A stretch of 64,000 nt of DNA. Origin: Fen-1298 sp963833465 (GTDB lineage: Bacteria; Bacteroidota; Ignavibacteria; UBA10030). Positions 37,092 to 45,730 of the stretch are shown piece by piece; within the stretch, counting starts at the first letter, position 1; each line of letters begins with the position of its first letter. Location of the stretch: assembly GCA_963833465.1 (NCBI GenBank), contig CAWHXW010000002.1:248001-312000 (forward strand), given 5' to 3'. A program made the position numbers and the translations under genes. The notes under the pieces are model-generated. The model did no database searches. It saw nothing but the letters and a program-made list of their open reading frames with translations, and was not told where the DNA came from.

Positions 37092-37580
37092 TTAATTCAT
37101 AAACAAGTACGGTTTCCAGTGATCATCTACCGTACCGACAAAATGCCTTATAAACATGACGTGATTTGGACGAATTGGTTTGCGCAGTAGTTTCATCTGT
37201 GCTTCATGCAATGTCCGGTCTCCTTTTTTGTTATTGCAGGAAACACAAGCGGCAACAAGATTTTCCCAAGTATCCGGACCACCTTTTGCCTTAGGAATAA
37301 CATGATCTACTGTAAGCATTGATTCTGTTTTTCCACAATATTGGCATAAATGTCCATCCCGGCGTAATATGTTTTTATGAGAAAGGACAATTTTCTTGTA
37401 GGGTAGACGAATATAGACAGAGAGGCGAACAATGCTTGGATAAGGCATCGATGTATAAACAGAACGTATTTTTTTCCCCTCACAAGCTGCAATAAGTTCT
37501 GCTTTGCCTAAATATAAAAGGACTATTGCTTTTTTGACATTACAGATGCTCAATGGTTCATAATCATGATTGAGTAACAA
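37092..37580 (-). CDS. HNH endonuclease family protein
   Basis: The 162-residue product begins LLNHDYEPLSICNVKKAIVLLYLGKAE, the usual N-terminal module of a widespread chromosomal HNH protein family. The HNH site follows: CQYCGK, then TVDHVIPKAKGG, then CVSCNNKKGD, giving a complete zinc and catalytic-His set. Its cellular role is unknown; it is not a homing element in this setting. The start is uncertain: TTG at 37580 has no good ribosome signal. A strong AAGGAGG lies about 67 bp upstream (37647-37653), followed by a GTG frame that would join this gene if one A were removed from a run of four. The 5' end may therefore carry a further indel. Confidence 0.78.
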   Translation of the reverse strand: MLLNHDYEPLSICNVKKAIVLLYLGKAELIAACEGKKIRSVYTSMPYPSIVRLSVYIRLPYKKIVLSHKNILRRDGHLCQYCGKTESMLTVDHVIPKAKGGPDTWENLVAACVSCNNKKGDRTLHEAQMKLLRKPIRPNHVMFIRHFVGTVDDHWKPYLFMN

Positions 37581-37839
37581 GTGACTTTTCTGCTTAGTTT
37601 TCCGTCTGCGTTGACGGTTCTTTCAAATACACTGAAGACCTATGCACCTCCTTATTATACAATTGAGTTATTAGCTTAAAGTTTTACTTTATTTTCAGCT
37701 TTTCTATCAAAAATATACCATAATCCATACAGAGAGTCAAGATGTGAAAAGAAAAGCGACCGATATTTTATTGAAAATTGAATGAAACATTCCAAAGGTT
37801 TCCTGCAATTAAACAAAGTAAACCTTCGCGAATCAGTGT

Positions 37840-39078
37840 TTAATTACTTCTATTTCTTCTACTTATTTCCTTCATCGAATCACCTCCATATTTTTCTAAA
37901 AAAGCATTTGCTAAAACTGGAGCGACAACCGCTTCACCAATAACAGATGCTGCCGGAACCGCACAAACATCTGAGCGCTCATATCGTGATTCTACTATTT
38001 TATTTGTTAAAAGATCGACGGATTCCAACGGTTTTGCAAGCGTAGCGATCGGTTTCATTGCTGCACGGAGAACAATCATTTCTCCATTTGAAACGCTTCC
38101 TTCAAGTCCGCCGGCGCGATTAGTTTTACGACGAATATTCTCTGCCACGGAGTTATACTCCCGTGCATTTAATTGGTCGGAAGTTTGAACTCCATTCAAT
38201 CTATTTGATTTCAATGTGAACAAATCATGTACCTTTGAACCGTATTTCATCGCATTTGCAAATCCATCTCCAATCTCAACACCCTTAATCGCTTGAATTG
38301 ACATCAATGCTTGAGCAAGTTGAGCATCTAACTTTCTATCGTACTGCACATAACTTCCCAATCCTATTGGGGCACCTGAAACAATAACTTCAAATATTCC
38401 GCCTAGTGTATCGCCTGCTTTCTTCACTTTCCTAATTTCTTTTATTGCTTTTGCCTCTACTGATTTATCAAGTATCCGCACTTCGGATTTGTCAGCTTCT
38501 TCTGCGATAATATATGCGCCACAAGTCGAATGGTTGATGGATTTTGAAATTCTCCGATCAATATTCGTTCTATCCTTTATAGCTGCTGAGCCAATACTTA
38601 AGACATGACTGCCGATGAATATACCATTGACTTCTAAAAATTTTCTGATAATTGTACAAAGTGCTACTCGCATCGCGGTTTCCCGAGCGCTTGCCCGATC
38701 AATCACATTGCGCAGATCGTCAAATCCGAATTTTATTGCACCGGAATAATCAGCGTGACCGGGGCGAGGAATTGTAATTTTCTCTATTCCTGCTCCATCT
38801 CCAAATACAGACATCTTATTTGACCAATTCTGCCAATCCTTATTTTGAATCATCAAAGCAATCGGAGAACCGATAGTTTTGCTGAATCGTATGCCGGAAA
38901 GGATTTCGACTTTATCAGTTTCAATTTTCATTCTGCCGCCGCGGCCGTATCCTTGCTGCCGTCTCCATAACTGGTGATCGATATATTCAGCAGAAATTTC
39001 TACACCTGCGGGCATTCCTTCTAAAATACCAACAAGCGCTTTACCATGCGATTCTCCTGCAGTTAAATAGCGGATCAT
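37840..39078 (-). CDS. aroC: Chorismate synthase
   Basis: A 412-residue FMN-dependent enzyme that makes chorismate from EPSP, the last step of the shikimate pathway. Signatures are TAGESHGKALVGILEGMPAG at the N-terminus, RRQQGYGRGGRMKIE, and the FMN/EPSP loops HADYSGAIKFGFDDLRNVIDRASARETAMR. It is the long type of AroC, about 390-410 residues, with an insertion of some 30 residues relative to the E. coli form. A 260-bp gap containing no gene lies downstream. Confidence 0.94.
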   Translation of the reverse strand: MIRYLTAGESHGKALVGILEGMPAGVEISAEYIDHQLWRRQQGYGRGGRMKIETDKVEILSGIRFSKTIGSPIALMIQNKDWQNWSNKMSVFGDGAGIEKITIPRPGHADYSGAIKFGFDDLRNVIDRASARETAMRVALCTIIRKFLEVNGIFIGSHVLSIGSAAIKDRTNIDRRISKSINHSTCGAYIIAEEADKSEVRILDKSVEAKAIKEIRKVKKAGDTLGGIFEVIVSGAPIGLGSYVQYDRKLDAQLAQALMSIQAIKGVEIGDGFANAMKYGSKVHDLFTLKSNRLNGVQTSDQLNAREYNSVAENIRRKTNRAGGLEGSVSNGEMIVLRAAMKPIATLAKPLESVDLLTNKIVESRYERSDVCAVPAASVIGEAVVAPVLANAFLEKYGGDSMKEISRRNRSN

Positions 39079-39179
39079 AGACTTGCTCTCTTGATTATTA
39101 TTATAAGGATGAATTACGTTTTGTTTTAATTATATAATCAATAAAACAAATTTTAAAGGGAGATTCAATTAGAAGACAA

Positions 39180-39214
39180 ATAAAAAGCGCGACTTATTTG
39201 CTAAGCCGCGCTTA
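39180..39214 (-). terminator. Rho-independent terminator after the Do-type protease gene
   Basis: On the minus strand AAGCGCGGCTTA pairs with TAAGTCGCGCTT around a short loop, with one mismatch, and is followed by TTTTATTTG. It lies about 33 bp past the protease stop at 39247, separating that operon from aroC. Confidence 0.88.
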
Positions 39215-39246
39215 AAAATTTATGATTTGAATTTAAGATTCAAAAA

Positions 39247-40779
39247 TTATTTAGGCATTTCAATGGGGACGAAGCGCATTTTCTTATCTTCACCTTTCAC
39301 TCTCAGCATAATAGCATCACCCGGTTTAAGCTTTTTAATTGATTTCTCAAATTGTTCCGGTGTCGCTATTTTTTGATCTCCAACATCAGTCACTATATCT
39401 CCTTTCCGCAATCCACGTTCTTGCGCAGGACTGAGGTCTTCTATATCTGAAACCAAAACGCCTTTTTCAATATCATACTGTTTCTTAATTTTTGAATCAA
39501 TCGATTTCACCGTGACGCCAATTTCTTTTACATCAACAGTTTTTTCTGCCTGGACATCGGATTCAGTTTCACCTTTTTCATTATTGATATTTTCCGCCGT
39601 GTCTTTTTCATCGCGCGAGCCAAGAGTCACTTTTTTCTCAATGTCTTTTTTATCTCTCCATATTTTGAGTGTGACAATTGAGCCTGGATGTTTACTTGCT
39701 ATCATGGTTTGCAATTCCTGTGTAGAATTAACTTCTTTTCCATCGACAGCAAGAATAATATCGCCATATTCTACACCTGCTTTATCAGCAGCTTCATCCT
39801 TCGTAACTGATTCAACAGCAACACCTGTTGTTTTATCAAGTCCAGCTGCCTTCGCATAAACCGCATCGACTGGTCTAATTTGCACTCCAAGAAATCCGCG
39901 CCGGAATTTTCCATATTTAATTATATCCGTTGCAACTTGTTTGGCAAGATTCAACGGAATAGCAAAACTATATCCTTGATACCTTGCATTTGTTGTTGCA
40001 ATGGCACAATTTATTCCAATAACTTCTCCATTTATATTAACAAGAGGCCCTCCGCTGTTGCCTGGATTAACTGCAGCATCAGTTTGAATAAAATTTTCAA
40101 TTCCATAAGCATCTCCGATAATGCCGATGTTTCGTCCAAGAGCGCTTACTATTCCTTGAGTCATTGTAGACTTCAAACCTAATGGCGCACCAATTGCAAA
40201 CACAATATGTCCTACTTCAACTTCATCTGAATTGCCAAGCGTAGCGACAGGTAAATTCTCTGCATCAATTTTTATTACGGCAAGATCTGTATATTTATCC
40301 GTGCCGATAAGTTTTGCTTTAAATTCTCTCGTATCAAAAAGCTGAACTTTAATTCCATTTTTCTTCACATTAGCAACGACATGATTGTTGGTCAAAATAT
40401 ATCCATTTGCCGTAATTATAACACCGGAGCCAGCTCCGACTTCAGGCCCACGTTTTGGTATATCAAATTTAAAATCCGGGCCAAAGAATCGACGGAAAAA
40501 TTGGTTTTGATCATCTGGAGAATCTGATTCTGTTTCTCCGTTCATCTCGACTTGTACGTAAACGACAGAGGGTGTTACTGTTTTCCCTACATTATGAAAA
40601 GCTTCATTTAATGCCTGCAATGTAGAATTCGGTTTAGCAAACGTTTGTTGAGAACCAAGTTTGACGTCTTCACCGGCAAATGAAAAATCAACTCCCTTAA
40701 AGCTTGATACCAACACGACTCCAAAAATAATTCCAAGACTAATTAAAAAAATGGCGGCTAACACTGATTTTGATGACAT
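39247..40779 (-). CDS. Do/DegQ-type periplasmic serine protease
   Basis: A 510-residue HtrA-family protease/chaperone. It has an N-terminal membrane or signal segment (LAAIFLISLGIIFGVVLV) and a trypsin-like domain with the triad in LTNNHVVANV (His), TDLAVIKID (Asp) and NPGNSGGPL (Ser). PDZ1 is at about 285-380 (RRGFLGVQIRPV). A linker of ~35 charged residues leads to PDZ2 at about 415-505 (LVSDIEDLSPAQERGLRKGD). It degrades or refolds misfolded envelope proteins. It is followed by a strong terminator and is preceded by recO 14 bp upstream. Confidence 0.94.
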   Translation of the reverse strand: MSSKSVLAAIFLISLGIIFGVVLVSSFKGVDFSFAGEDVKLGSQQTFAKPNSTLQALNEAFHNVGKTVTPSVVYVQVEMNGETESDSPDDQNQFFRRFFGPDFKFDIPKRGPEVGAGSGVIITANGYILTNNHVVANVKKNGIKVQLFDTREFKAKLIGTDKYTDLAVIKIDAENLPVATLGNSDEVEVGHIVFAIGAPLGLKSTMTQGIVSALGRNIGIIGDAYGIENFIQTDAAVNPGNSGGPLVNINGEVIGINCAIATTNARYQGYSFAIPLNLAKQVATDIIKYGKFRRGFLGVQIRPVDAVYAKAAGLDKTTGVAVESVTKDEAADKAGVEYGDIILAVDGKEVNSTQELQTMIASKHPGSIVTLKIWRDKKDIEKKVTLGSRDEKDTAENINNEKGETESDVQAEKTVDVKEIGVTVKSIDSKIKKQYDIEKGVLVSDIEDLSPAQERGLRKGDIVTDVGDQKIATPEQFEKSIKKLKPGDAIMLRVKGEDKKMRFVPIEMPK

Positions 40780-40793
40780 ATTGTTCCTCCAAT

Positions 40794-41597
40794 TTATTTT
40801 GCAGCTTTTTTATGATTAAATAATTCTGTCGATTTCAAAGGTTTTAATCCTTCAAAGTGATATCGTAAATATAGACGTAAAAACTCATCAATTTGGTTCC
40901 CGACATCATTATCAAATTCAAGATTGCCAAGAGTAGGTATCTGTGAATTCAACAGCCGCCGCAAAATTTGTAATCCTTGAATCGTAATAGAAATAAATGT
41001 CGCATCCTGGTCGATACGCGTTGAAAAAGTATTTGGTGAACAACAATTATTGCAAAAGACTGCCCCTCGAGTTACTTGAAATGCGAATTGCTTCTCGCCA
41101 TTGTTTATTACGAGATGATTACCACACTCGCCACAAATTTCAAAATTCGGTGCATATCCAAACAGTGAAGCAAGTCGTAATCGGAATGCATTTAAATATG
41201 ATTGATAATTTTTGGAACTGGAATTAAGCGCTCTCAATGTTTCGCAGAGTAAAGTGAATAGCGCAGGATTTTTCTCTTCGTCATGCGTAACTTGATTAAT
41301 GAGTTCAATCACCGCTAATGCCATGGTCATTCTATCTAAATCTTCAGTAAGGTTTTTAAATGGAATTATGGAATCACATTGCGAAATCAGATGAATATCT
41401 CGGTGCTCCTTTTTGTATATAACAAGCATCGAATGTGTCATCGGCTCTAATGCCGAACCAAATTTACTTTTCGCTGTTCGCGCTCCCTTGGCAATCCCTT
41501 TCAGTTTCCCAAATTCTTTTGTATAGAAAGTGACAATCTTACTTGTGTCACGATATTTCATCGATTTGAGAATTATAGCTTCTGTCTTAATAAGCAT
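40794..41597 (-). CDS. recO: DNA repair protein RecO
   Basis: A 267-residue protein with the RecO plan: an N-terminal OB-fold (TEAIILKSMKYRDTSKIVTFYTKEFGKLKGIAKGA), a helical body, and a zinc finger made by CGECGNHL and CNNCC. RecO loads RecA onto SSB-coated DNA with RecR. It lies six bases after mtnA and 14 bp before the Do-type protease gene, so it is probably co-transcribed with them. Confidence 0.92.
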   Translation of the reverse strand: MLIKTEAIILKSMKYRDTSKIVTFYTKEFGKLKGIAKGARTAKSKFGSALEPMTHSMLVIYKKEHRDIHLISQCDSIIPFKNLTEDLDRMTMALAVIELINQVTHDEEKNPALFTLLCETLRALNSSSKNYQSYLNAFRLRLASLFGYAPNFEICGECGNHLVINNGEKQFAFQVTRGAVFCNNCCSPNTFSTRIDQDATFISITIQGLQILRRLLNSQIPTLGNLEFDNDVGNQIDEFLRLYLRYHFEGLKPLKSTELFNHKKAAK

Positions 41598-41603
41598 TGG
41601 TTC

Positions 41604-42659
41604 TTAGTACTTTGGTATTGATGATTGGAGCGAACGAAGCGAATCATAAAATGGGGGAAATAAAATTCCCCGATCTGTAACAATCGCGCTTATTAGTTCG
41701 TTCGGAGTAACATCAAATGCCGGAGAATAAACCGACATGCCTTCCGGTGCGATTCGTTTTCCGAATATTTCCGCAATTTCTTTTTCATTCCGCTCTTCTA
41801 TTGGAATATCTTTGCCTGTTTTTATTTGAAAATCAATTGTCGAAATTGGTGCAGCAACATAAAATGGAATTCCATGATGTTTAGCCATCACTGCAATATT
41901 ATATGTTCCAACTTTATTAGCTACATCGCCGTTAATAGCTATTCGATCTGCACCGACAATAACCGCATTAATTTTTCTTTGCTGCATCAGAAATGCAGCG
42001 GCGCTATCCACAATCAGAGTCGCTGGAATTTTTACTTGCTTCATTTCCCATGCAGTCAATCGTGCACCTTGTAGAAGCGGCCTTGTTTCATCAATATATA
42101 CATGCTCGAGTTTTTTATTTTCCCATGCTTTAGTGATAATGCCTAAAGCTGTTCCGCGTCCGCCGGTGGCAAGAGCACCTGTATTGCAATGAGTCAAAAT
42201 GGAACAAGATTGCCGAAAAAGTTCAACACCAAAAGAACTAATACGCTCGCACATTTCAAAATCTTCTTGATGAATTAAAAGCGCTTCGTCAACTAAATGT
42301 TTTTGTAAATCGGCAATAGAGTTTGTCTGCCAAGAATCTATTACTCGGTGCTGTCGTTCCAAAGCCCAAAAGAGATTAAAAGCAGTCGGACGTGTAGAAG
42401 AAAGAATGTCCATTGCCGATTGAAGATAAGATCGTACACCGCCGACTTTGTTTCTTTTTAACTGAAAACTTGCAAGTGCAACTCCATAAGCTGCTGCAAT
42501 ACCAATTAGCGGCGCGCCGCGGATTGCGAGCCGCATTATTGCTTCAGCTAAAACAGCAACATCACCAGTTTTAATAAATATTTCTTCGAGGGGAAGTTTC
42601 GTTTGATCAAGAAACCGGATATTGCCGTCTATCCATTCTAACGGCTTCATATCATTCAC
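41604..42659 (-). CDS. mtnA: Methylthioribose-1-phosphate isomerase
   Basis: A 351-residue member of the eIF2B-like family, acting in methionine salvage by isomerising methylthioribose-1-phosphate. The N-terminus MKPLEWIDGNIRFLDQTKLP is typical. Catalytic Cys is in THCNTGALATGGRGTALG and catalytic Asp in VGADRIAINGDVANKVGT. A GTG at 42659 or the ATG at 42650 can start it; both overlap or touch the stop of the PfkB gene (42656-42658). No other methionine-salvage gene is nearby. The upstream PfkB-family kinase could be related, but it resembles adenosine- or ribokinase-like sugar kinases rather than MtnK. Confidence 0.9.
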   Translation of the reverse strand: MNDMKPLEWIDGNIRFLDQTKLPLEEIFIKTGDVAVLAEAIMRLAIRGAPLIGIAAAYGVALASFQLKRNKVGGVRSYLQSAMDILSSTRPTAFNLFWALERQHRVIDSWQTNSIADLQKHLVDEALLIHQEDFEMCERISSFGVELFRQSCSILTHCNTGALATGGRGTALGIITKAWENKKLEHVYIDETRPLLQGARLTAWEMKQVKIPATLIVDSAAAFLMQQRKINAVIVGADRIAINGDVANKVGTYNIAVMAKHHGIPFYVAAPISTIDFQIKTGKDIPIEERNEKEIAEIFGKRIAPEGMSVYSPAFDVTPNELISAIVTDRGILFPPFYDSLRSLQSSIPKY

Positions 42660-43569
42660 TTCTCATCAAATCGCGATAAATCGCTGAAAGAATGAAAACG
42701 GTCATGAATTTTTAAGTAACTCAAATCACGCAAACTATCAACACTAAATTTTTCCACACAGAACGAAGCTAATGTACTGCCATATATGATGGCACGCTTT
42801 AGATTTTCGGAAGAAATATCGTCCGTTCGTGCAAGCCAGCCGATGAAACCGCCTGCAAAAGAGTCGCCTGCACCCGTCGGATCAAAAATTGTTTCCAGCG
42901 GATAAGCAGGCGCGAGAAAATTGTATCATCTGTTACAAGCATTGCACCATGTTCACCTTTTTTAATGATAATAATCTGCGGGCCCATTTTAATAATTTTT
43001 TTGGCTGCTTTGATAAGATTGGGTTCGTGCGTAAGAAGACGAGCTTCAGAATCATTGACAATGATTACATCCATAAATTTCATGGTTTCTGCCAGTTCTT
43101 TTGGTTTTGTCTCAATCCAATAATTCATCGTATCGCCAACAACAAGACGCGGTTTCTTGATTTGATTTAAAACCTGTAATTGAAGCACCGGATCAATATT
43201 GCCAAGACAGACGTACGAAGAAGATTTGAATCTTTCGGGAATTTTTGGATCAAAATTTTCAAAAACATTTAAATTCGTAAAAAGTGTGTCGCGTACATTC
43301 AAATCGTAATGGTACTTTCCGCCCCATTGGAAAGTTTTGCCATTTTCGATTATCTGCAATCCATCCAAATCTATCTGTCTCGATTCCAAAAATTTAATAT
43401 ATTCTTTCGAAAAATCTCCTCCAACTACACCGACAAGACGAATAGGCACAGTCAAATAACTTGCGGATGCAGAAATGTATACTGCAGATCCACCTAAAGC
43501 TTTCTTTATATTTCCAAAAGGTGTTTCGACAGTGTCGAGTGCAACAGAACCAACTACTAACAGACTCAC
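42656..43569 (-). CDS. PfkB-family carbohydrate/nucleoside kinase (one frameshift)
   Basis: The gene starts MSLLVVGSVALDTVETPFG and carries the N-terminal PfkB fold (GGSAVYISASASYL, VGVVGGDF). Near 42914 the frame shifts: the direct reading goes off into RLLIRWKQFL and stops at 42799. The other frame continues the protein perfectly with APAYPLETIFDPTGAGDSFA, the PfkB anion-hole and catalytic Asp motif, and runs to a TGA at 42656. One base missing between 42913 and 42916 explains it. Corrected length is 304 residues, normal for the family, and the corrected end overlaps the mtnA start. The substrate is uncertain; adenosine-kinase- or ribokinase-like sugars are likeliest. Confidence 0.82.
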
Positions 43570-43587
43570 TATGATATCCTTTCGATT

Positions 43588-44034
43588 TTAAATTGGCGCA
43601 ATTTCTACTAATCCGGCGGTGTCTTTATTTCCAACTATAAATTCATTTACAATCTTAATAGAATGTTTTTGACCGGGCCACACAAGCCGTTTTCTTGCGT
43701 CTTGATATCTCAGCCATTCGAACCTTTGATGTTCTTCAGATAATTGCAGTACCGAAGACGAATCGAGTTCAGCGGCAAAAACCGGAGCCAATTGAATCGT
43801 ATCTTTCACCAGATCAAAATATGTATCCACATACGGAACTGTCCAGCATCGTTTAGGAATCAAACCAGTTTCTTCTTTTAATTCGCGCATCGCCGCTTTT
43901 AAAGCAGTTTCGTTTTTTCTCATAGTTCCCGTCACAATCTGCCAGAGTCCTGGATAAAGCTTATCATCCTTAGCCCTTTGAAGAATAAGAAAATGCGTTT
44001 CTGCATTAAGTTTTCTAAAAGCGCACACTTCCAC
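43588..44034 (-). CDS. Nudix hydrolase
   Basis: The 148-residue protein has a complete Nudix box, GTMRKNETALKAAMRELKEETGL (G-x5-E-x7-REUxEExGU). It fits the dihydroneopterin triphosphate or (d)NTP pyrophosphatase subgroup (IVTGTMRKNE, EEHQRFEWL). The frame is open upstream of the GTG at 44034 for about 18 codons (IKERIILSSISNQ) with no usual start codon, so the real N-terminus may be slightly longer. It is 18 bp upstream of the PfkB gene. Confidence 0.82.
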   Translation of the reverse strand: MEVCAFRKLNAETHFLILQRAKDDKLYPGLWQIVTGTMRKNETALKAAMRELKEETGLIPKRCWTVPYVDTYFDLVKDTIQLAPVFAAELDSSSVLQLSEEHQRFEWLRYQDARKRLVWPGQKHSIKIVNEFIVGNKDTAGLVEIAPI

Positions 44035-44136
44035 AATTTGATTGCTAATACTTGACAGAATGATTCTTTCTTTTATTACGAAAAAGATAAACGAATTTTA
44101 ATTGAATTCAAATTCCCGGATTAGAAGAATGAAAAA

Positions 44137-44925
44137 TTACTTTCTAACAGGCTGAATTCTCCAATTCGATAAAAATATTCCGCATGCGATTCCGACATTA
44201 AGTGATTCTGCTTTACCGAAACGTGGAATACTTAAAACCTCATCAACTTGCCGAAGAATATCTGGATTCACGCCATGCGCTTCACTTCCTAAGATAAGAA
44301 CAGATTTTTCGTGAAGTGTTTTGGATCCAAGCGGCTTTCCATCAAGTGCTGTTGCAATGAGTTTGAAACTTTCAGATTGAAGATGAGAGATTGCGGTCTT
44401 CAATTCAAGATTCTCAAATACTTTCAAATGAAAAATTGAACCCGAAGTCGCACGCACAACTTTCTCGTTATATACTGAAACACATCCTTCACTTAAAAGA
44501 ACCGCATCAACACCAAACCAATCGCAAGTACGAAGAATTGTTCCAAGATTTCCAGGATCATTGATATGGTCGCAGGCGACTATTAATTTTGCAAATTGAA
44601 GTTTTTCTATTCCGAATTCTTCAATTTGTTGATGGACAAGTGCCACAACTCCTTGAGAATGGACTTCGTCAGAAATTTGTTTTAACTGTACTTCTTTTAA
44701 TTCTTTTATTGGAATATTGCGTTTTTTTGCTAATGTCAACAATTGCTGGTGTTCAGATTTCAGACTTGCTTCTGGAAGTACTGCGATGAGTTCGATATGA
44801 AAATCCGATTGTAAAGCATCCTGAAGCGGACGCCAACCCTCAAGAATAAATTTTCGCTCACTATCCCGATTTTTCTTCTGCTGAAATGAGCGAAGATATT
44901 TTATTTCAGATTGAGTTAAATTCAC
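44137..44925 (-). CDS. TrmH/SpoU-family RNA 2'-O-methyltransferase
   Basis: The 262-residue product has an N-terminal L30e-like substrate-binding domain (SERKFILEGWRPLQDAL) and the SPOUT knot with all three motifs: HINDPGNLGTILRTCDWFG, SVLILGSEAHGV and IPRFGKAESLNVGIACGI. It methylates a ribose in rRNA or tRNA using S-adenosylmethionine; the target is not clear. The start is taken as GTG at 44925, where similarity begins. The frame stays open to 45174, but that extension crosses intergenic repeats and is not protein-like. No clear ribosome signal is seen. Confidence 0.85.
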   Translation of the reverse strand: MNLTQSEIKYLRSFQQKKNRDSERKFILEGWRPLQDALQSDFHIELIAVLPEASLKSEHQQLLTLAKKRNIPIKELKEVQLKQISDEVHSQGVVALVHQQIEEFGIEKLQFAKLIVACDHINDPGNLGTILRTCDWFGVDAVLLSEGCVSVYNEKVVRATSGSIFHLKVFENLELKTAISHLQSESFKLIATALDGKPLGSKTLHEKSVLILGSEAHGVNPDILRQVDEVLSIPRFGKAESLNVGIACGIFLSNWRIQPVRK

Positions 44926-44989
44926 AATGGAATATAGAGAAAAAGTGAAGGAGAAACAAAACCCATGAAAATCGTAGCGTAGGCGAATA

Positions 44990-45125
44990 AGGTTCGTTAG
45001 TGTCACCTCAGCTTTAGAGCAGGAGGACCTGTTCTCCGTAGCTTTAACGCAGGAAAATCCCCGCCAAAAAGATGGCGGACGAGTCGACGGGTAAACCGAC
45101 GGGCAGGAGTTCAGTATGACATTGT
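44990..45125. repeat. Probable dispersed intergenic repeat with short hairpins
   Basis: This GC-richer block holds two related units (CAGCTTTAGAGCAGGAGGA and GTAGCTTTAACGCAGGAAAA), a hairpin CCGCC/GGCGG (about 45061-45078) and doubled CGACGGG. It has no start or stop logic of a gene. Its style is that of dispersed chromosomal repeats near gene ends, but no second copy exists in the window, so this is an inference. Confidence 0.4.
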
Positions 45126-45171
45126 CGTATTTTTGAGATATGTTCATGATAGAGCATGTTGTGTAGATGCA

Positions 45172-45500
45172 CAAACTGGCAGTTCATGCAATGGAACCAA
45201 TGGTTCAACCTGAAATACATCTGATCCGGCCAGCGGAACTGGTAATTCAGACAAGAGAACTATTGATCCGGACGATGGAACTCATGGTTCGGACAGTGGA
45301 ACTAAGAACCGGGACAACGGAACTTGTAGCTCGGAACACGGAACTCATGGTTCAACCAGTGGAACTAGTAACAGGAACAACAGAACTCATGATTTTTCAA
45401 ACGGAACTTACAGCTTGGATGACGGAACTAATAGTTCGGACAGCGGAACTAATAACCCGGACAATGGAACTTGTGGCTTGGGCAACGGAACTTGGGGTTT
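45172..45500. repeat. 21-bp minisatellite, about 15-16 units
   Basis: Units begin every 21 bp with GGAACT or a close variant. Clear starts lie at 45235, 45256, 45277, 45298, 45319, 45340, 45361, 45382, 45403, 45424, 45445, 45466 and 45487, with three degenerate units before them. Typical units are GGAACTCATGGTTCGGACAG plus T and GGAACTAATAACCCGGACAA plus T. Because 21 is a multiple of three, frames across it look open on both strands. In one plus frame the units read as heptapeptides such as GTHGSDS and GTNNPDN, in another as TEL-type heptads. No ribosome binding site or credible start precedes any of these frames. Confidence 0.85.
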
Positions 45501-45532
45501 TTTTGATGGATTTAACGGTTTCCGCTGTGTCA

Positions 45533-45623
45533 CCCCGAACTCGTCCCGCTGTACGGGATGCCGTACAACGGCATTTCGGGGTCTGCTTTTCCTAAAAAAT
45601 GGATGCTGAAACAAGTTCAGCAT
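45533..45623. repeat. Nested palindromes downstream of the minisatellite
   Basis: Three inverted repeats are packed together: CCCCGAA (45533-45539) with TTCGGGG (45575-45581), inside it GTACGG/CCGTAC (45551-45566), and next to it ATGCTGAA/TTCAGCAT (45603-45623). The last has the form of palindromes repeated in intergenic regions of many bacteria. They could act as transcription-stop or mRNA-stability elements, or be remnants of REP-like mobile repeats. Confidence 0.6.
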
Positions 45624-45683
45624 GACTTCTTAGAAGCGTCGAGGTCAAAAGACTTTAGGGACGAGGCTAAGAGAACGATAACC

Positions 45684-45715
45684 AATAGCCCCTTCCGGGT
45701 AACGAAGGGGCTATT
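45684..45715 (-). terminator. Perfect 12-bp hairpin, probable terminator
   Basis: AATAGCCCCTTC and GAAGGGGCTATT pair perfectly around an eight-base loop, 16 bp beyond the stop of the gene at 45731. There is no T-run on either side, so it may act with Rho or as an mRNA 3'-end stabiliser rather than as a classical intrinsic terminator. Confidence 0.6.
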
Positions 45716-45730
45716 GAAATTAATAAACGA

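Noticed and set aside
37092..37580. HNH protein as a homing endonuclease or defence nuclease
   Set aside because: It has the N-terminal module of the common chromosomal HNH family, stands alone between trpS and aroC, and shows no intron, intein or restriction partner.
44926..45174. N-terminal extension of the SpoU-type methyltransferase frame
   Set aside because: The 83 extra residues are Ser/Cys/Arg-rich, cross an intergenic repeat block and do not fit the family N-terminus. Similarity begins at about 44925.
45167..45595. Plus-strand 142-codon open frame made of TEL-type heptads across the minisatellite
   Set aside because: It is open only because the 21-bp repeat keeps frame. It has no ribosome binding site, ends in palindromes, and a second plus frame and part of the minus strand are equally open.
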